From: Stratiolaelaps scimitus
Lineage: Eukaryota; Arthropoda; Arachnida; Mesostigmata; Laelapidae
Assembly: GCA_019614645.1 (NCBI GenBank)
Contig: JABWDB010000047.1
Span: forward strand, 744,001-808,000
Reading direction: 5' to 3'
DNA: 64,000 nucleotides
Part shown: positions 25,716 through 38,481 of the stretch, in pieces
Numbering within the stretch: the stretch's first letter is position 1
How the letters are laid out: every line of letters begins with the position of its first letter
Notes under the pieces: model-generated
What the model was told of the DNA's origin: nothing
Database searches by the model: none
Seen by the model: only the letters and a program-made list of their open reading frames with translations
Made by a program: the position numbers and the translations under genes

Positions 25716-26043
25716 GTACTAGGTACAGCCATAAGCCAAACAGATGATAGACGAATCCTCAAGTCGTCAATCGTCACACACCTGTCGCTTCTCGACGACA
25801 ATATATCCAATTGTTGAACACAACGGCATGCATATGAAGCCATTGTCGATAAAATTGTCGCTGATTCCCATTGTCAACGTATTCGTGCTGCAGTATATTC
25901 TATATTCTCCAGCAGAGGTTGCGCTGACCAAGGGGCGAAACAATGATAGAGCAGATAAGGAAATGAGCAATCAAAATCGTTGCCTATACAAGGAGAAGGC
26001 GCTGTTTGCCAACATTTCGCTTGCGACGGTTTGATCGTCCACC

Positions 26044-26274
26044 TTATTCAGGCAGATCGCTATTGAGATATTGCCTTCGTAGCGACGCAACGACACGGAC
26101 GATGCTGGGCGTATTCTGAGTAACAATCTCACGTGACTTAAATGTGGAGAGACACTTCATCAAACGCTCGACCATCGAGTGCGTTCTACGGGGCACCCAA
26201 CTCAAGCCGGCTCGAACCGCAAGCCCTATTGCGATCGAGCGACGCTTCGTACGTAGATCAGCTTCGTGCAAAAG
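26044..26274 (-). CDS. Candidate terminal exon, TFIIS N-terminal / LEDGF integrase-binding-like helical domain
   Basis: An open frame of 76 residues ends in TAA. The likely start is an acceptor reading gttcgtcag with a fair pyrimidine tract, phase 0. Codons are rich in G/C at third positions. The residues suggest helices: KRRSIAIGLAVRAGL, THSMVERLMKCLSTFKSREI and SIVRVVASLRRQYL. The spacing resembles the LEDGF/HDGF integrase-binding domain and the related TFIIS N-terminal fold, in which a Met-hydrophobic-x-x-Leu helix is followed by a Phe-Lys turn and a last long helix. The alignment was made by eye and identity is low. No PWWP exon was found upstream in the window, so the gene, if real, is unnamed and incomplete here. 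A chance open frame or a pseudogene is possible. Confidence 0.28.
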   Translation of the reverse strand, partial: LLHEADLRTKRRSIAIGLAVRAGLSWVPRRTHSMVERLMKCLSTFKSREIVTQNTPSIVRVVASLRRQYLNSDLPE

Positions 26275-28766
26275 CTGACGAACATTAGCGATAGACTCCG
26301 TCCGATATTTCGACCACAAATAGTTAATAGCGTAGTACGTTCAAGCTCGTTCGCGCCACCCACACCGCGCTGTCAGGCCAGATCACGGTATTTTGATGCC
26401 GATGAGAAGATTTTAGTTGAGACTGAGGTTGAATTGGTAACAAGCTTCCTTCCATCCTTTGGCGTGGTGGTCAGTAACGCTCGCTTTCAACCGCTTTTAT
26501 CATCGTGTGGCTTTCTACCTCATCATTGTCATCATCGTCATCATCTGTCTTCGCGATAATTAGTACAGCACACTATGTTACAATACAGTGGAACAGCGAA
26601 GGCGGCCAGAGGAAATCCCGAATCTTCATGATGAAGTCAAACAAACATAAACACACATATACACGCACACACACACACCCATATCTGAGAGATGCTACAC
26701 ACAACAACGACAACGACAACAACAACAACAACAAGGTGGGAAATGCTAGTACATGCTGTTGAAGGTAATAGAAACATCATGATTATATTGAGATAAATTA
26801 CAAGGTTGCTGTTACACTTATCCATCAGAGTCCATATGCAGTAGAAGCCTATCCGCTAATTATTATTTACTTAGTATTATTGTTGTTGTTGTTGTTATTA
26901 TTATTATTATCATCACTAGATAGAATAGTCCTGTGTAAGATTTAACTACTGACATACTCAGTATACACACATCTATATATATATACTTCATCGTTCGTCG
27001 TACTCATTTGCAAACCATGTGGCTGTTCTGTTGACTCACGTACAACACAATTACGTTTATTCACTAATTACATTCTTGATTCATTGTGAACACGCGAACA
27101 TTGCCGGCATTTTACTCATTTCGTGCATCATTTCGTCAGTTAATTAATTATCAATCAATCGTTCATTATATTATGATGAGTAATATCCCTTTCGGGTGCA
27201 TTTGTATTCTATTGTCTGTGTATGCCTGTTCACCCATCCGTCCGTCCGTACGTGTATGCGTGTGCATTTATGTATATGTGTTTATGCTTCGAGTGAAGTT
27301 AACTAAAGGCTTGTTTTGTACCGTCTGGGATCGGGCACTTTGGCCCGGAGCACCCCGTCGATGATTCGCGGACACTCAGCCCCGCGACAATTCCATATTA
27401 CCATTGCTATTGGTACCATTGCTTGAGTCCCCCACCAGAGTGCTCTTACCGCCAAACCTTATAGAAACGCGCATATATATTTATATATATATATATATAT
27501 ATCGTCTTGGACTGCTCGTAGCGACATCGTCAAAATGCGGCCTCGTTTATATCAGCGAACGGATGCTTCTGCTGAGGATATGTCGCTTGACAATGTCATC
27601 CTACGATAGAATGAAGGCTGCGGCAACGAAACACTCATCGGGAAGCGCACCCATTGAACTGCGAGGGCTAGTGGACTGCAATTGAGTGACAATAACATGG
27701 ACAATATCGACGGGGGCTCACAGTGGACATTGGCGCAGTGCATGCTCTGGAGAATGACTGAGCCGTATCCTCATCTATCATTATTTCATCATGTTTGCAT
27801 TTATCTGTCTTCTTGTTTTCCTCAATTCTCCCGGTCGTCGTACCGCTGTTGTTGAACAGTTGATACGTTGGCCTCCACCTGGATCGAGTAGCTCCACCGT
27901 GAAGACTTGTGGAATGGGAGAGAACATATCTGATAAAGCCTGATCTACAGACTGCCCTTGTAGCCACATCAGGGCCAATGAGCGCTCGGACAGCAGGCTA
28001 TCTGCGGCGAGATGCCACAGTCAGCTCGTGTCCTTAAGGTGCCTGTTTCGTAATATTTTGCTTCAAGTGATATTCATGCCTCTTTGTCGGTCGGCAGATG
28101 CGTTGCTCTAGTATCAAACGTTTGGCGTGACATTTTTGAGCCCAGCGAGCGACACAACTTGGGAGAAATCTTCAACACAGACCCCTTCCAACAGAGATCA
28201 TCCTCATTTGAGTGACTCGCGCTCAGAAGGCGAACGGTCTGTTTCTTGTGCAGCCGATCTCGAGCTTCGCTCATCTTTACTTCAGCTAGGACGAACAACG
28301 AGAACAACTGCCCATGGTGAAATGCTAAGCCGAAGCGATCACATCGTAAGCGCCAATCCCGTTCTTAACAATGCGCCTTACTGAAGTGAACGTAGATAAT
28401 AGTAGATATATGAGCGTGTGCAATCATCAGTTATCGTAGCTCGAAAAGGCACCTTTATCTACAGGTTAAAGGGCCATATTTAAAGGGTATGTCAATGTCC
28501 CTCCAGTTGTATGGAACGTAATGCGAAATGAGCATTATTATTATTATTGTCATAATTATTACTACTTTATCATGATGTATAACCATTTGTCTCTGTGTCA
28601 TCAACGAGCTACGAAGTATTACTAAATTACACTAAATGGTATTCATTCTTTGTGGCTCTTTTTTTTTACTCGTCAGGTTTCATATAATCGTAATCGCATG
28701 GAAATATGATAATAACAATGTGGAATACATGTTAATAAATCTATCTATTTATGCCAAAAGCAAAGT

Positions 28767-28807
<41 letters not shown>

Positions 28808-29501
28808 TTATGTGTAGTGTCTGTAGAACGTGTGAATAGAACATGACTGAAAAAGTAACTCGCATTAGTAGTACGGATAGCGGGTTTTCGGCGACCACTA
28901 ATGCTAGTGTACATACACGTATGTGATTAAATAAATGCTAATAAAGACAGGTCAAATGCTGTATTGTTGTAATCATGCGCATATGTATGCATCTCTCTTT
29001 GTATAGGTAATATAGTGGCTCCACTATATTTGTCAGTATCTGATTATATATCCTGCCAGCTATCCGCTCATTGCCGTAACGAGTCTCGACGGCCCTCTCA
29101 TGGGACAAAGGTGAAGGTTGCTGCCAATGAAGACAATTGCTTCGTGGGGGGCCCGGTGGTAGCTTCTCATCCCACTGGGAGCATGAATTATATTGGGCCT
29201 TTCGCTCTGTTTCTCAGTGCCCCTTCGGTGGGCGTCTTAACCAGCCTGAATCAGGTTAAACCAACCAGATATCGGCATAATTATTCTCAACTCTTCACCC
29301 GTTCGACTCGAGCACTCAATCGTCGACTATTCCCCTACGAGGTAACTGGGACACAATCAATAGGTTTTGGCGTTTCAGCTCACGCCGGCGTATTGCTCGT
29401 GTCAACGTCGTCCATTGTAGTATATATTAATAGTACGATAGTGTCACTTTTAGTATGAGTTTTTTTTGTCCATACATATTTACCCATATTTGTGTTTGTT
29501 G

Positions 29502-29565
29502 TCGCTGCTGCTGTTATTGTTGTTGTTGTTATCGCCGTTGCTGTTGTTGTTGTTGTTGTTGTTGT
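29502..29565. repeat. (TTG)n/(CTG)n microsatellite
   Basis: Triplet run on the + strand, mostly TTG with CTG at the start and a central interruption (atcgccgttgctg). Confidence 0.85.
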
Positions 29566-32500
29566 AACGTTGTAAATAAATGCTCCCTCTCTCCCCCGGA
29601 TAGAGTCAGAGGAGGGATGTTATTTGATATATTCCAGTCGATCATGCCAACGCTACCCAGAGCTATCCAACGCCTAGCGCCGAAAGATAAGAGTATAAAT
29701 TTGTTCCGCTTGAAACTGGCCCGTTATTCTCTCATACACAGCAAACATTCGTAGATCGAAGCGAAAAGGGTTGCGAAAAGCGAATCGATTATATAGCCAT
29801 AATATGTGTTTATATGTTGATGTCAATATTTGACAGCAATCATAATTAGGTGTAATGAAATACAGGAACAGACTTATTCGTTTATATGATTTGTCCTCAT
29901 CCCCTATATATTTTGCTGTCAATGCCGCTTGTAAAAGAAGTAAGATTAATAATATTATATATTCGTAATAATAACATTGGAGTTCCGTTTGCGGATCCCC
30001 CCGGGTCTTCTTCCATTAGAAGACATTTCTTGGTACTTATCCGTATGACGATATTACTAGGACAAAATCGTCAGGAGGCAAAATTGACGCCGTCCTGCGG
30101 TCAGGCATAATTTGAACCTGCGACTTTCTTAGGAATAACACTCGTACTAAGAATAACAATTAGAGCAACCTTAATTGTGGGCAGATAATTGCCTCGTTTG
30201 TTCATCGCTTTTCGGCGTCTTGGAATATAATGAATGGCGCCAAGAGATTCCCGAGTGGTAGGCTCTCACCAGAACAGCGCTAGATACAGGACTTGTTAAT
30301 GTTGAACGTTGCTAATGCTGCTGTTGATATCGCACTTGTGGCTGCCAGCGTTGTCACTGCACCACTGCACAATAACGAGATTATCCTGATATATATATAT
30401 GTATATATATGCGTTGGTGCCGTATTTGGTATTTCAGCTGTTACGAAGTATATGTTAGCTAATGATCGTTGCTCGAGCCTCATTTCGATCGACAATTCCT
30501 TTCCGGGCTGGGTAAGTAGGAGGCTACTTATTCGTGAAAAAGATGGATGCACGCATACATGACAATTGACCTTTTATTTCGATGGATTTTGATCATTGCA
30601 AATATGTATTTTTTGCTTATTAAAATGCATCACCACGAAATGCAGTCCGCGTCAGACAACTACTCGAAGAGCATGGACGCACATAATGCTCGATTCGCCA
30701 TTCATAATAACATGTATATGTATATATATATATATATATGGGGCATCGTCGAACGTATGTGGATTCGACTTCGTAGAAACCAGTGCGTTTCTACATCCAT
30801 TTGCTCAGATCAATGGCCCTAGCAGCAGCGCTGAAGGTAATTGTTTCTCTGAATGCATGGGATGAAATGCCGAGCTATCAATAAACTTCTACCAATTTCA
30901 GATAAACGATCCGTGCCAATGTTTTTACAAAGCTCCCCAAGGATTAAACATTTTCCCAGAAATTGCTTCGCAGCAGATATCGTCATACGTTCTATCGACT
31001 GCTTCCTTCTCTCTGGGTCTTTTCCGACCGCATGGTTGTTGTTCCGATGATAGAAAATGATGGGCACAAACATACAGCATTAATTGCAAAATGGATTTTT
31101 TCCCGAAGAGCAATATTTCGCGGACAAGCAAAAATGCGAGCAAATCGCGAGACATTATTTTCATAAATGTACAGGAAAAGTAGTCGGCGTCACGCCCCTC
31201 TGTGCCGGGCGCTGGCTATAGGCTCTGGTCGGCAGAGATTCGGCAGCATCGACCTATGGGTCCATTGGGATACCTGTTGTTCACGTGTTGTTTCAATATA
31301 CAACAAGATACGACAATATGGATGCTCCGCTCATCGCCTCTGTACCCATTTGAATCTAGTAGTATTATGCATGCTCCATCCATTAGCTGATAGGTGCTAA
31401 CGCACTTTGTAGCACTGTCTAGAAAATACCATAAATGGGTCAATCGACATCACCCTACGGTAGATATTTACGAATCAAAACATGGACGACTTCAATAATG
31501 CAGTAATTAGACAGATGGGTTAGCTTCGGTGCGTATTGACGACATCGATGAAGAGGACGAACCACGAGGTGACAATCATAACTAAGCGAGTTTTTGCTCA
31601 TTACGATAATAATACATAGATATTATTATTATTAATAGTAGTAGTAATAATAATAAAAATATTGTTGTTGTTGTTATTATGATTTATGATCATGTAATTA
31701 AATCTGCACGGCCAGCTGTTCTTGCTTGTGTGCTTGCAGCTGTTAATTAGTAGACGAGAAGATGAAGAAGAAATTGATTTTATGTCATTGTGTCTGTCTT
31801 CTATGCGTTGTATGTATATCTATATCAGTCTGAATATGTGCGTCTGTGGTAATGTATGTGTGTGTGTTTTATATCTATATATCGCCGGGTATTAAGATGG
31901 TAACGTCAAGCGCAATATTTGTTCGAACTGTACAGACTATGCTTTGATATATGTATATATGCAATATAGCAATAGTGAGTTGTCGACGAAGGTTGGTCAG
32001 TTCACAGTGACTTGCAGCTCCTTAAATAAACCAATAAAGATTTACCATTTTACCATTACTTGGGCGCGGGGCGGGGCTGTCTCAACGATGACCAACTCGA
32101 ATCACAAGTGAATTCAACTTACTGATTTCTATCAGCGCTGTCCACGAAGCCAAGCTTGTTATATGTGCGTGGCCGCCGGAGCAGTAACGAATTGTATCGA
32201 GTCCAGCATATGGTGTCCTGGACGGGCCAGCCACCGCGACAATAACACCCATAATCTTATGCGAATCCGATACACGGCCAGAACATGTCCGGTTAGATCA
32301 TCATCAGTGTGGGCATCAGCTCGGGTTGGCGGAGAACGGCTCCACTTTCTCCGTAATGCCCTTTTACAGCGGCAGCAGAAACAACAGCGTCATCTTTATC
32401 GGGCCCATTGAGTTTTGGTTGTACATATATACATACATCTGTTATATATATATATATATAATAGTCATTTCACTTTTATTATTCGGTCGGTCCCCCACCT

Positions 32501-34685
32501 CGAGTCACTCATTCATGGGCCAGCGAACGCTTATCTGGAGTGTGATTAGTCCCTATTTATCAGCATCTTTCTATCGAAGCACTATGCTTGTTGTATTATA
32601 TAATTGACAGAGCTGTTGTTACCCATTAAACGAGCCATTGAACGCTACGAATATCTGTTTGTCACGTCACACGACATTATATTTCAATCAACATTAGCAT
32701 CATCGACATCTTCAAACGGGATTGACTTCGTGTCGTTATCGTTTATGCTTTCATGATCATTGTGGGTACGATATTACTATTATTATTATTATAATATATT
32801 AATAGTAATTTACCTATTAATTAATTCATATATCAATTAATCAACTGTACACAGCGTCTGTAGAAGCAAACGCTTTTCCTCACCTTCGGATTCGTTGGTC
32901 ATGTGTGTGACAGCAACCATGCCAAGTCTACGAGGTGATCAATCAATTAATTAATGAGGGGGGGCGTAGCCGTCTCATTCACTGCGGGGATACGGCCAGC
33001 GATTCACAGCGAAATTCAGACCCTCGAATAACTCGTCATCTAGTCACGAATTAATTAACAGACACACACACACACACGAACACGACCTTTTCACAGATAC
33101 GCGGTTAAGTATCAGATCATCAGTTTATCATCACCGTTCACAATCATCAATTATCGTCGTCTTTGAATCAAGCCCATAAGTAATAACGGTAGCAATAGTA
33201 GTATTGGTAGCTGTAATATGTATAAGAGTTACATAGTGTAGAATGATTGAAGATGATCTACTTTGCGACCATGGCAACGAACAGTGTATGATTATTGTCT
33301 TCATCGTTAGCAGTATTGCCTCTGTTCTAAACTACATTAGAACATTTGTAGGATGTTAGCTATCGTAACGTTCACCATTCGGCGCTATGAATTAGTATCA
33401 GTCGTCAATTATTGGTTTCATATTTAATGAGTTACTTCAGTATAATCAACTGCTTTGCTGCGTTTCAATGTTTGCTCCTTACGGTGAACTCTTTTTTGGG
33501 GGTCAACTCATTCTCCAATGGGTTTCTCATCACGAGTGTCAATATTATCAGCTTCTTCTATCTCAATCTTTGTTTCTCTCAACAGTATTGTTAGTTAGTG
33601 CGTTACGCGTCAGCATAGCGAGTTCTCTGACTTACTTTTATCAGCAAGAAGTAAGTATATATATATATATATATATTTGAAGATGTGTATTCTTCATATA
33701 ACAAGTATGTAGATAATAATAATAATAATTATTATTATTATTATTATCATCATAATAATATTATCATTAATTAAATCTCGTTTGTATTTTCGTCCCGTAT
33801 CTATTCTTGCTCTTTATTGTATAACAGTACAGCGATCAGTGGCGCTGATCTTTGCTGCTCCACAGGTGACGACATAACTCTGAGTATATATTGTTATTCC
33901 TAAATAACACTGCTCGTATTTGCGTTCTCCCTGAGACAATCGTCCTGAGCAGGTGGAGCTCCGAGTGGAGCTGTCCCTACCCACTTCTGTATTAGCAAAC
34001 AATAGAGATGGATCTCTCACCGTCTCGTGTTGCCTAAGAACGTTTTGTAAATGATATGAGATGGTGTCCTTTTGCTCAGTAGGTTATCCTGTCATTGTTG
34101 CTGTTGTTGTTATTGTTGTTACTGTTGTCCATATCAGTCGGTCTGACACTGTCTGGGTAAGATGTTGGTGTTGTTGTTATCTAACGGTTGGCATCGGATC
34201 GATTTGTTTATTTATTATTTACTTGTTGCTTTGTATTTCTGTCTGTGCTGTCGGTTTCTGCTTCGTCGGCAGGCTGGATACCTGTGTCAATGGGCTCGGC
34301 TATTACTTGGGGATCTTCCCGGCGAGAGTTCGGCACACGCCGATCACATCTAGCAGTTGTGGCGTTCTTGCTCACGCGACCTGCTTTGCAGCGCCCGACT
34401 TGATCCTAAAACGTCGGGGGGGAGGGGGGCTGTTGTCCACAAGGGAGGATCGATATTCATTTGAGCTTCTCCTTGTTGTTCAGATGCTGCTGGTATTCGC
34501 TGACGTCTTCATCTCTTCGACCAGAGTCGTTTGGTTGGTAGCAGTATTAGTAGTACTAGTAGTAGTAATAGCAGTAGCATAGCTGTTTTATTTATGATCT
34601 GTTTTGCTGTTTTTTTTTCTGGTTATTTCATTTTCGCTTTTGAACTACATATGTATCTTTCTGCGTACGGCGTTCTAGTTAGAGG

Positions 34686-35894
34686 TTATATCTTGCTGTC
34701 ATTGGTTATATCCCGATGTTCACTCAACTCTGGCGGCGGTTGGTTCGCATCCACGGATCTGACGTTGTTGAGCACACACACACACTGCCTTGATAGTTGC
34801 CTGCCACGATTGGCTGTCGCCGTACTTTTTACTGTGGACCACGACGTCGTCGTCATCGGCGTCGGCGAGAAATTAGCGATGCCAATGGCAGATTGCCGTT
34901 GAGAGCATGCTGCATTCGAATAGTGGTTTTTACGATTTGACAGAGCCGAGCTAACGTGACGGCTGTTGGCAGCTGGATACAGGTCGGAGATGTCTGACAC
35001 ATTGAGGATGCGCTGGTCCGTTGCAACCGGATGGTTTATGAGGGTCAGGTCGGATGAGCCGCTTCTGGTCAACGTGCAACAGCGGTGGACGAATCGTCTG
35101 TCCACCCTCTATCCTCATCTTGGTCAGACGGTCAGCGAGATGGCTGCATGATCGATGGTGTCGTTTGTCGTTCGGATGGACACCGTTATGCCGCCCTAGC
35201 GAAGGCTTCTTCTTGTTCCTCGCGTCGACAAGAGAAATTGTAGACATAGGAGAGTAACGTAACAGTTCGTAGATTCTCGCACCGTGCAAGTGTCTAGTCA
35301 GTCAGGTGGCTGGCAGGTTGGTCGCCTGCTAGGTACAACCCGACGGTGCATCGGTGACGAGCTCAATGTACTTAGCATGTTCATGATGAAGTCCAAGTAG
35401 TTAATATTTGATGATAGCAGAAGAAATTGTTGTTGTTGTTATTGTTGTTGTTGTTGCTCCTGTTGTCGTTGTTGTTGCTGTTGTTGCTCCTGTTGTTGTT
35501 GTTGTTGTTGTACTCACAGACTGGAAATTCGCACGGACACCTGGTCATCTGTCGTATGCGCCGGTTCTGCCTCGCCACCTGGGCTAATGTTGACTACGGC
35601 TGTGGTGACTCCAGATGGGCTCGAGCTCATTGTTGCCACGACGGTTGGCGCCGGTAGGGGCTGGTTGAGACTCGACCGTTGGCTGGCCCCGCCGCCTCCG
35701 GCTCCGCCGCCGCCACCAACACCGCCTGCGTTGCCGGACTGTGGCGCCCCTGGAGCGTTGATCGTCGCGTTGGGCTCTCCCCTCAGCAACAGGTGGTCTG
35801 ACGATGTAGCGTTGCCGCGGTTCGTTAGACGAACCTGTACGTCGCTCAGCTCCTCGTCAGTACGACCGGCCTCCGAGCCACCGCTACCCGAACG
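34686..35894 (-). CDS. Two linked exons of an unrecognised protein (Gly/Ser-rich segment)
   Basis: Exon A is 35894-35518. It starts after a strong acceptor (ttgcctttccttcag), is phase 0, and ends at a consensus GTGAGT donor two bases into a codon. Its 125 residues begin RSGSGGSEAGRTDEELSDVQ, pass through a poly-Gly/Ala stretch and end near TTDDQVSVRIS. GC content and third-position GC are far above the surroundings. Exon B starts after an acceptor at 35065-35066 (gttgaccag), and its first base completes the split Leu codon, so the frame carries on as SGSSDLTLINHPVATDQRIL. It is open to a TAA at 34686, although a donor before that cannot be excluded. No domain is recognised. The Ser/Asn/Thr-rich composition suggests a disordered, perhaps cytoplasmic C-terminal tail of a larger protein encoded by further exons to the right. 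The 5' exons were not identified. Confidence 0.45.
35427..35510. repeat. (TTG)n/(CTG)n array next to an exon donor
   Basis: An 84-bp triplet array on the + strand (CAA on the - strand) begins seven bases inside the intron that follows the exon ending at 35518. Confidence 0.9.
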
Positions 35895-36000
35895 CTGAAG
35901 GAAAGGCAAGGGTTGAGATTCCAGGATGGACAGGAGCCGAGAGGGACATAACGGAGTAAATATGATAGAATATGGAACAGGACACGGAATAAGGAACATC

Positions 36001-36120
36001 ATATATATATAGAGAGAGAAAGAGAGAGAGAGATAGATAGATAGACGAAAAAGAGGAGGAACAATAGCAATATAGAGCAACATCATAGAGAGAGAGAGAG
36101 AGAGAGAAAGAGAAAGAAAG
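36001..36120. repeat. (TA)n plus (GA)n/(GATA)n composite microsatellite
   Basis: Two purine-rich blocks (36011-36045 and 36086-36120) are separated by a unique segment. On the - strand they form a polypyrimidine region upstream of the 35894 exon and create a false ORF that reads as serine-leucine repeats. Confidence 0.9.
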
Positions 36121-36206
36121 ATGCAATCGTACGTTCTAGGATCAGTCAACGGGACAAAGCGGCAACACCAGGTAGCAAAGGTTGTAAGTCGTTACTATGG
36201 AATATA

Positions 36207-36215
<9 letters not shown>

Positions 36216-36244
<29 letters not shown>
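36216..36244. repeat. (TA)n microsatellite
   Basis: An uninterrupted run of about 29 bp. Confidence 0.9.
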
Positions 36245-36247
<3 letters not shown>

Positions 36248-38450
36248 TTGTTACATACGTTGTTGTTGGTTGCCCAAGAAGTAGTAGGCAGGTAGAAGGG
36301 CAGGCGAGGAAGAAGGCGTAGGTAGGAGCAAACCAGACAATAATAATTCAGTGCAACTGAAATAGTGACCGTTTTGACCAGGGTAGGCAGTGGATAGACT
36401 GTGCATTCGGTTCATTTGGGGCGACCTCGGTGATTGACCTTAATCATCGATTGCACAAGCTGGGTGGCTGACTCCTATAAGGGCGCTCGAGGGCCGTTCG
36501 GAGCTCTCTGTCACTGTGACTAATGCTAATCGTAACAAATGGAAGCCAGAAACTTTAGCTGACTTTTTCGAGGTTTGGGAAATTAGTTGATGGACCAGTT
36601 ATTGCTTACGGTGAGACTGTGGGTGGGGGGGATGGTTAGCAAATGAATGCACTAATTAGTTTTATGTTCAATAAGTTGAATTGATGCATTTAATAAAGGC
36701 TACCTTAATGCACATCGCAGCTTCAGTACGGGGCTTATGACCTTAAAATTTTCGGGGTAAAATTGTTCAGAGCGGCAGCGTGGCTATGGACTACAATAGC
36801 CACAGCTATCAGACGATGCACTAGAACATGGTTTAGAAAACTTCTCAATCGATTATTATATGGGCATACATAGTACACATGTTAGGGGCTCCATGTGACC
36901 AGCGTAAGTAGGGTATATTAACAAGATTGACTAATTGCTAGTGAGCCTTCACACACAATCACATCTCATCATGATCATGAGGTGAAATAGGCGAAAAAGG
37001 AAGATGATTCAATCGAGATCAATCTCGTGGCTGTGATTGACATAAGAAGAAGGGATTGTAACAGTTGTACAAGATATAGTGGCAATAATCACGGTGGTGC
37101 TTAAGCAGTGATGGAAACTTGTAAACGTTTGCATGTTTGATGCTCCGGGGCGGATCGAGGAGGCCGGTTACTAATTGACGAGTTTCATGGTTCTATGCAC
37201 TATCGGTTAACAGGAGAGAGAGAGAGAGGCAGAGAGAGTTATTAGGAACCATGGGCAATATTCTATCGTCATTGCATCGCCATCAATAGCACGCCAGCAA
37301 TCAGGCAGACAGATATCAAGGGTCGGTTGATTTCTTAGGATCCATCCGTTGTGCCAAATGATGTCAGTTGTCATTCATTCAGTGTCAGTTGTTAAAAAGT
37401 CGCGAAATCACGGATGCGATCGTCATGTGTGACGACAACGAGCAGGTTGTCGGTAAAAAAACAATCGCCCCTCGCTCTCATTGTCAAGGGACAACAACAA
37501 CAATATCAAGCGATTTCTGGATGGACAGGCTTGGTCATGATTAGGATCGGCGCCTGAGCGCCTGTGAGCACCGGTTGATGGGAAACTGCCCTGTGTGTTC
37601 TTGTCATTTTTTTTGTTCCTTGTTGTTGCTGGTTGTCATGCATACGCACTTTCCACGGCAAACTCAGCCATGGAAGCTTCCGTCTCGTCACTGCTATGAA
37701 GGATTCAAAGGGTTCCAGCATGTCCAAACGGCTCACGAGCAACCCAACGACAGAGGTGTTTGCCACTGTTTGTTTTGTCACACGAGGTGGCAGGGTCCAG
37801 CAGCGCGCAAGGTGCTCGCCTCTCGTGGCGGCCTAGCCAGTCCAGCGAATGCATTTTCTCTGCCCACCCGAACTGATCGGGTATCTGATTCAGTTCCATC
37901 GACAGCCTATCCCTTCAATTGGCCGATCATCCACACTACACGCTATAGAAGTCGCAGAATCGCGGATTGTCGAATCGTCCAAGAGCGATGAAGCGAGACC
38001 GATGGGGACTGGGAATCGGACGTTGAGGCGATGAATTCGGATGAACGAATGGATTGAGCAGTTGTCCAATCAAGCGTCGATATCAATGCTCTTCGCACTA
38101 ATGTCGAAATTACACTGCTACATATTGAAATCCTATATGAAACGCTACGAATGGTACACTACAACAAACTATGAGCACTACAGGAAAAACGATGAAAATG
38201 AAATCGAACAGCTACGGGCTGTTAGTACAGGATCATTCCAGGACATCATTCGAAAACGTTGCTCGGGTTTGCCGAGCAGGCTGAACGGCAGGACGTTCGA
38301 ACCGTTTCTGCCTCATATTACCGGTTTGTCAGGTTCGAGCGATTCGAGGAGGTCGGGATGCGGGATGCGGGACGGGGGGATCAGGGCCGCAACATATACA
38401 CCCAACTTGCAGCACACACCTCTATTCGCTTTCAACAATATACACATATG

Positions 38451-38481
<31 letters not shown>

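Larger units (their letters stand above)
16137..26043. other. Long non-coding stretch rich in microsatellites
   Basis: No exon with a recognisable product was found. The first 1-1.3 kb may contain the SepSecS 3' untranslated region; AATAAA occurs near 16996 and at 17387-17392. From 19 to 21.5 kb the + strand is strongly T/C-rich, and long apparent ORFs there (for example 19229-19846) are made by repeats. A patch at 22.1-22.7 kb and another at 23.6-23.9 kb are more GC-rich but show no domain. Confidence 0.5.

Noticed and set aside
35895..36149. N-terminal part of the long - strand ORF that ends at 35514
   Set aside because: It translates (GA)n and (TA)n repeats into Leu-Ser and Ile-Tyr runs. 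The real exon begins after the acceptor at 35895-35896.
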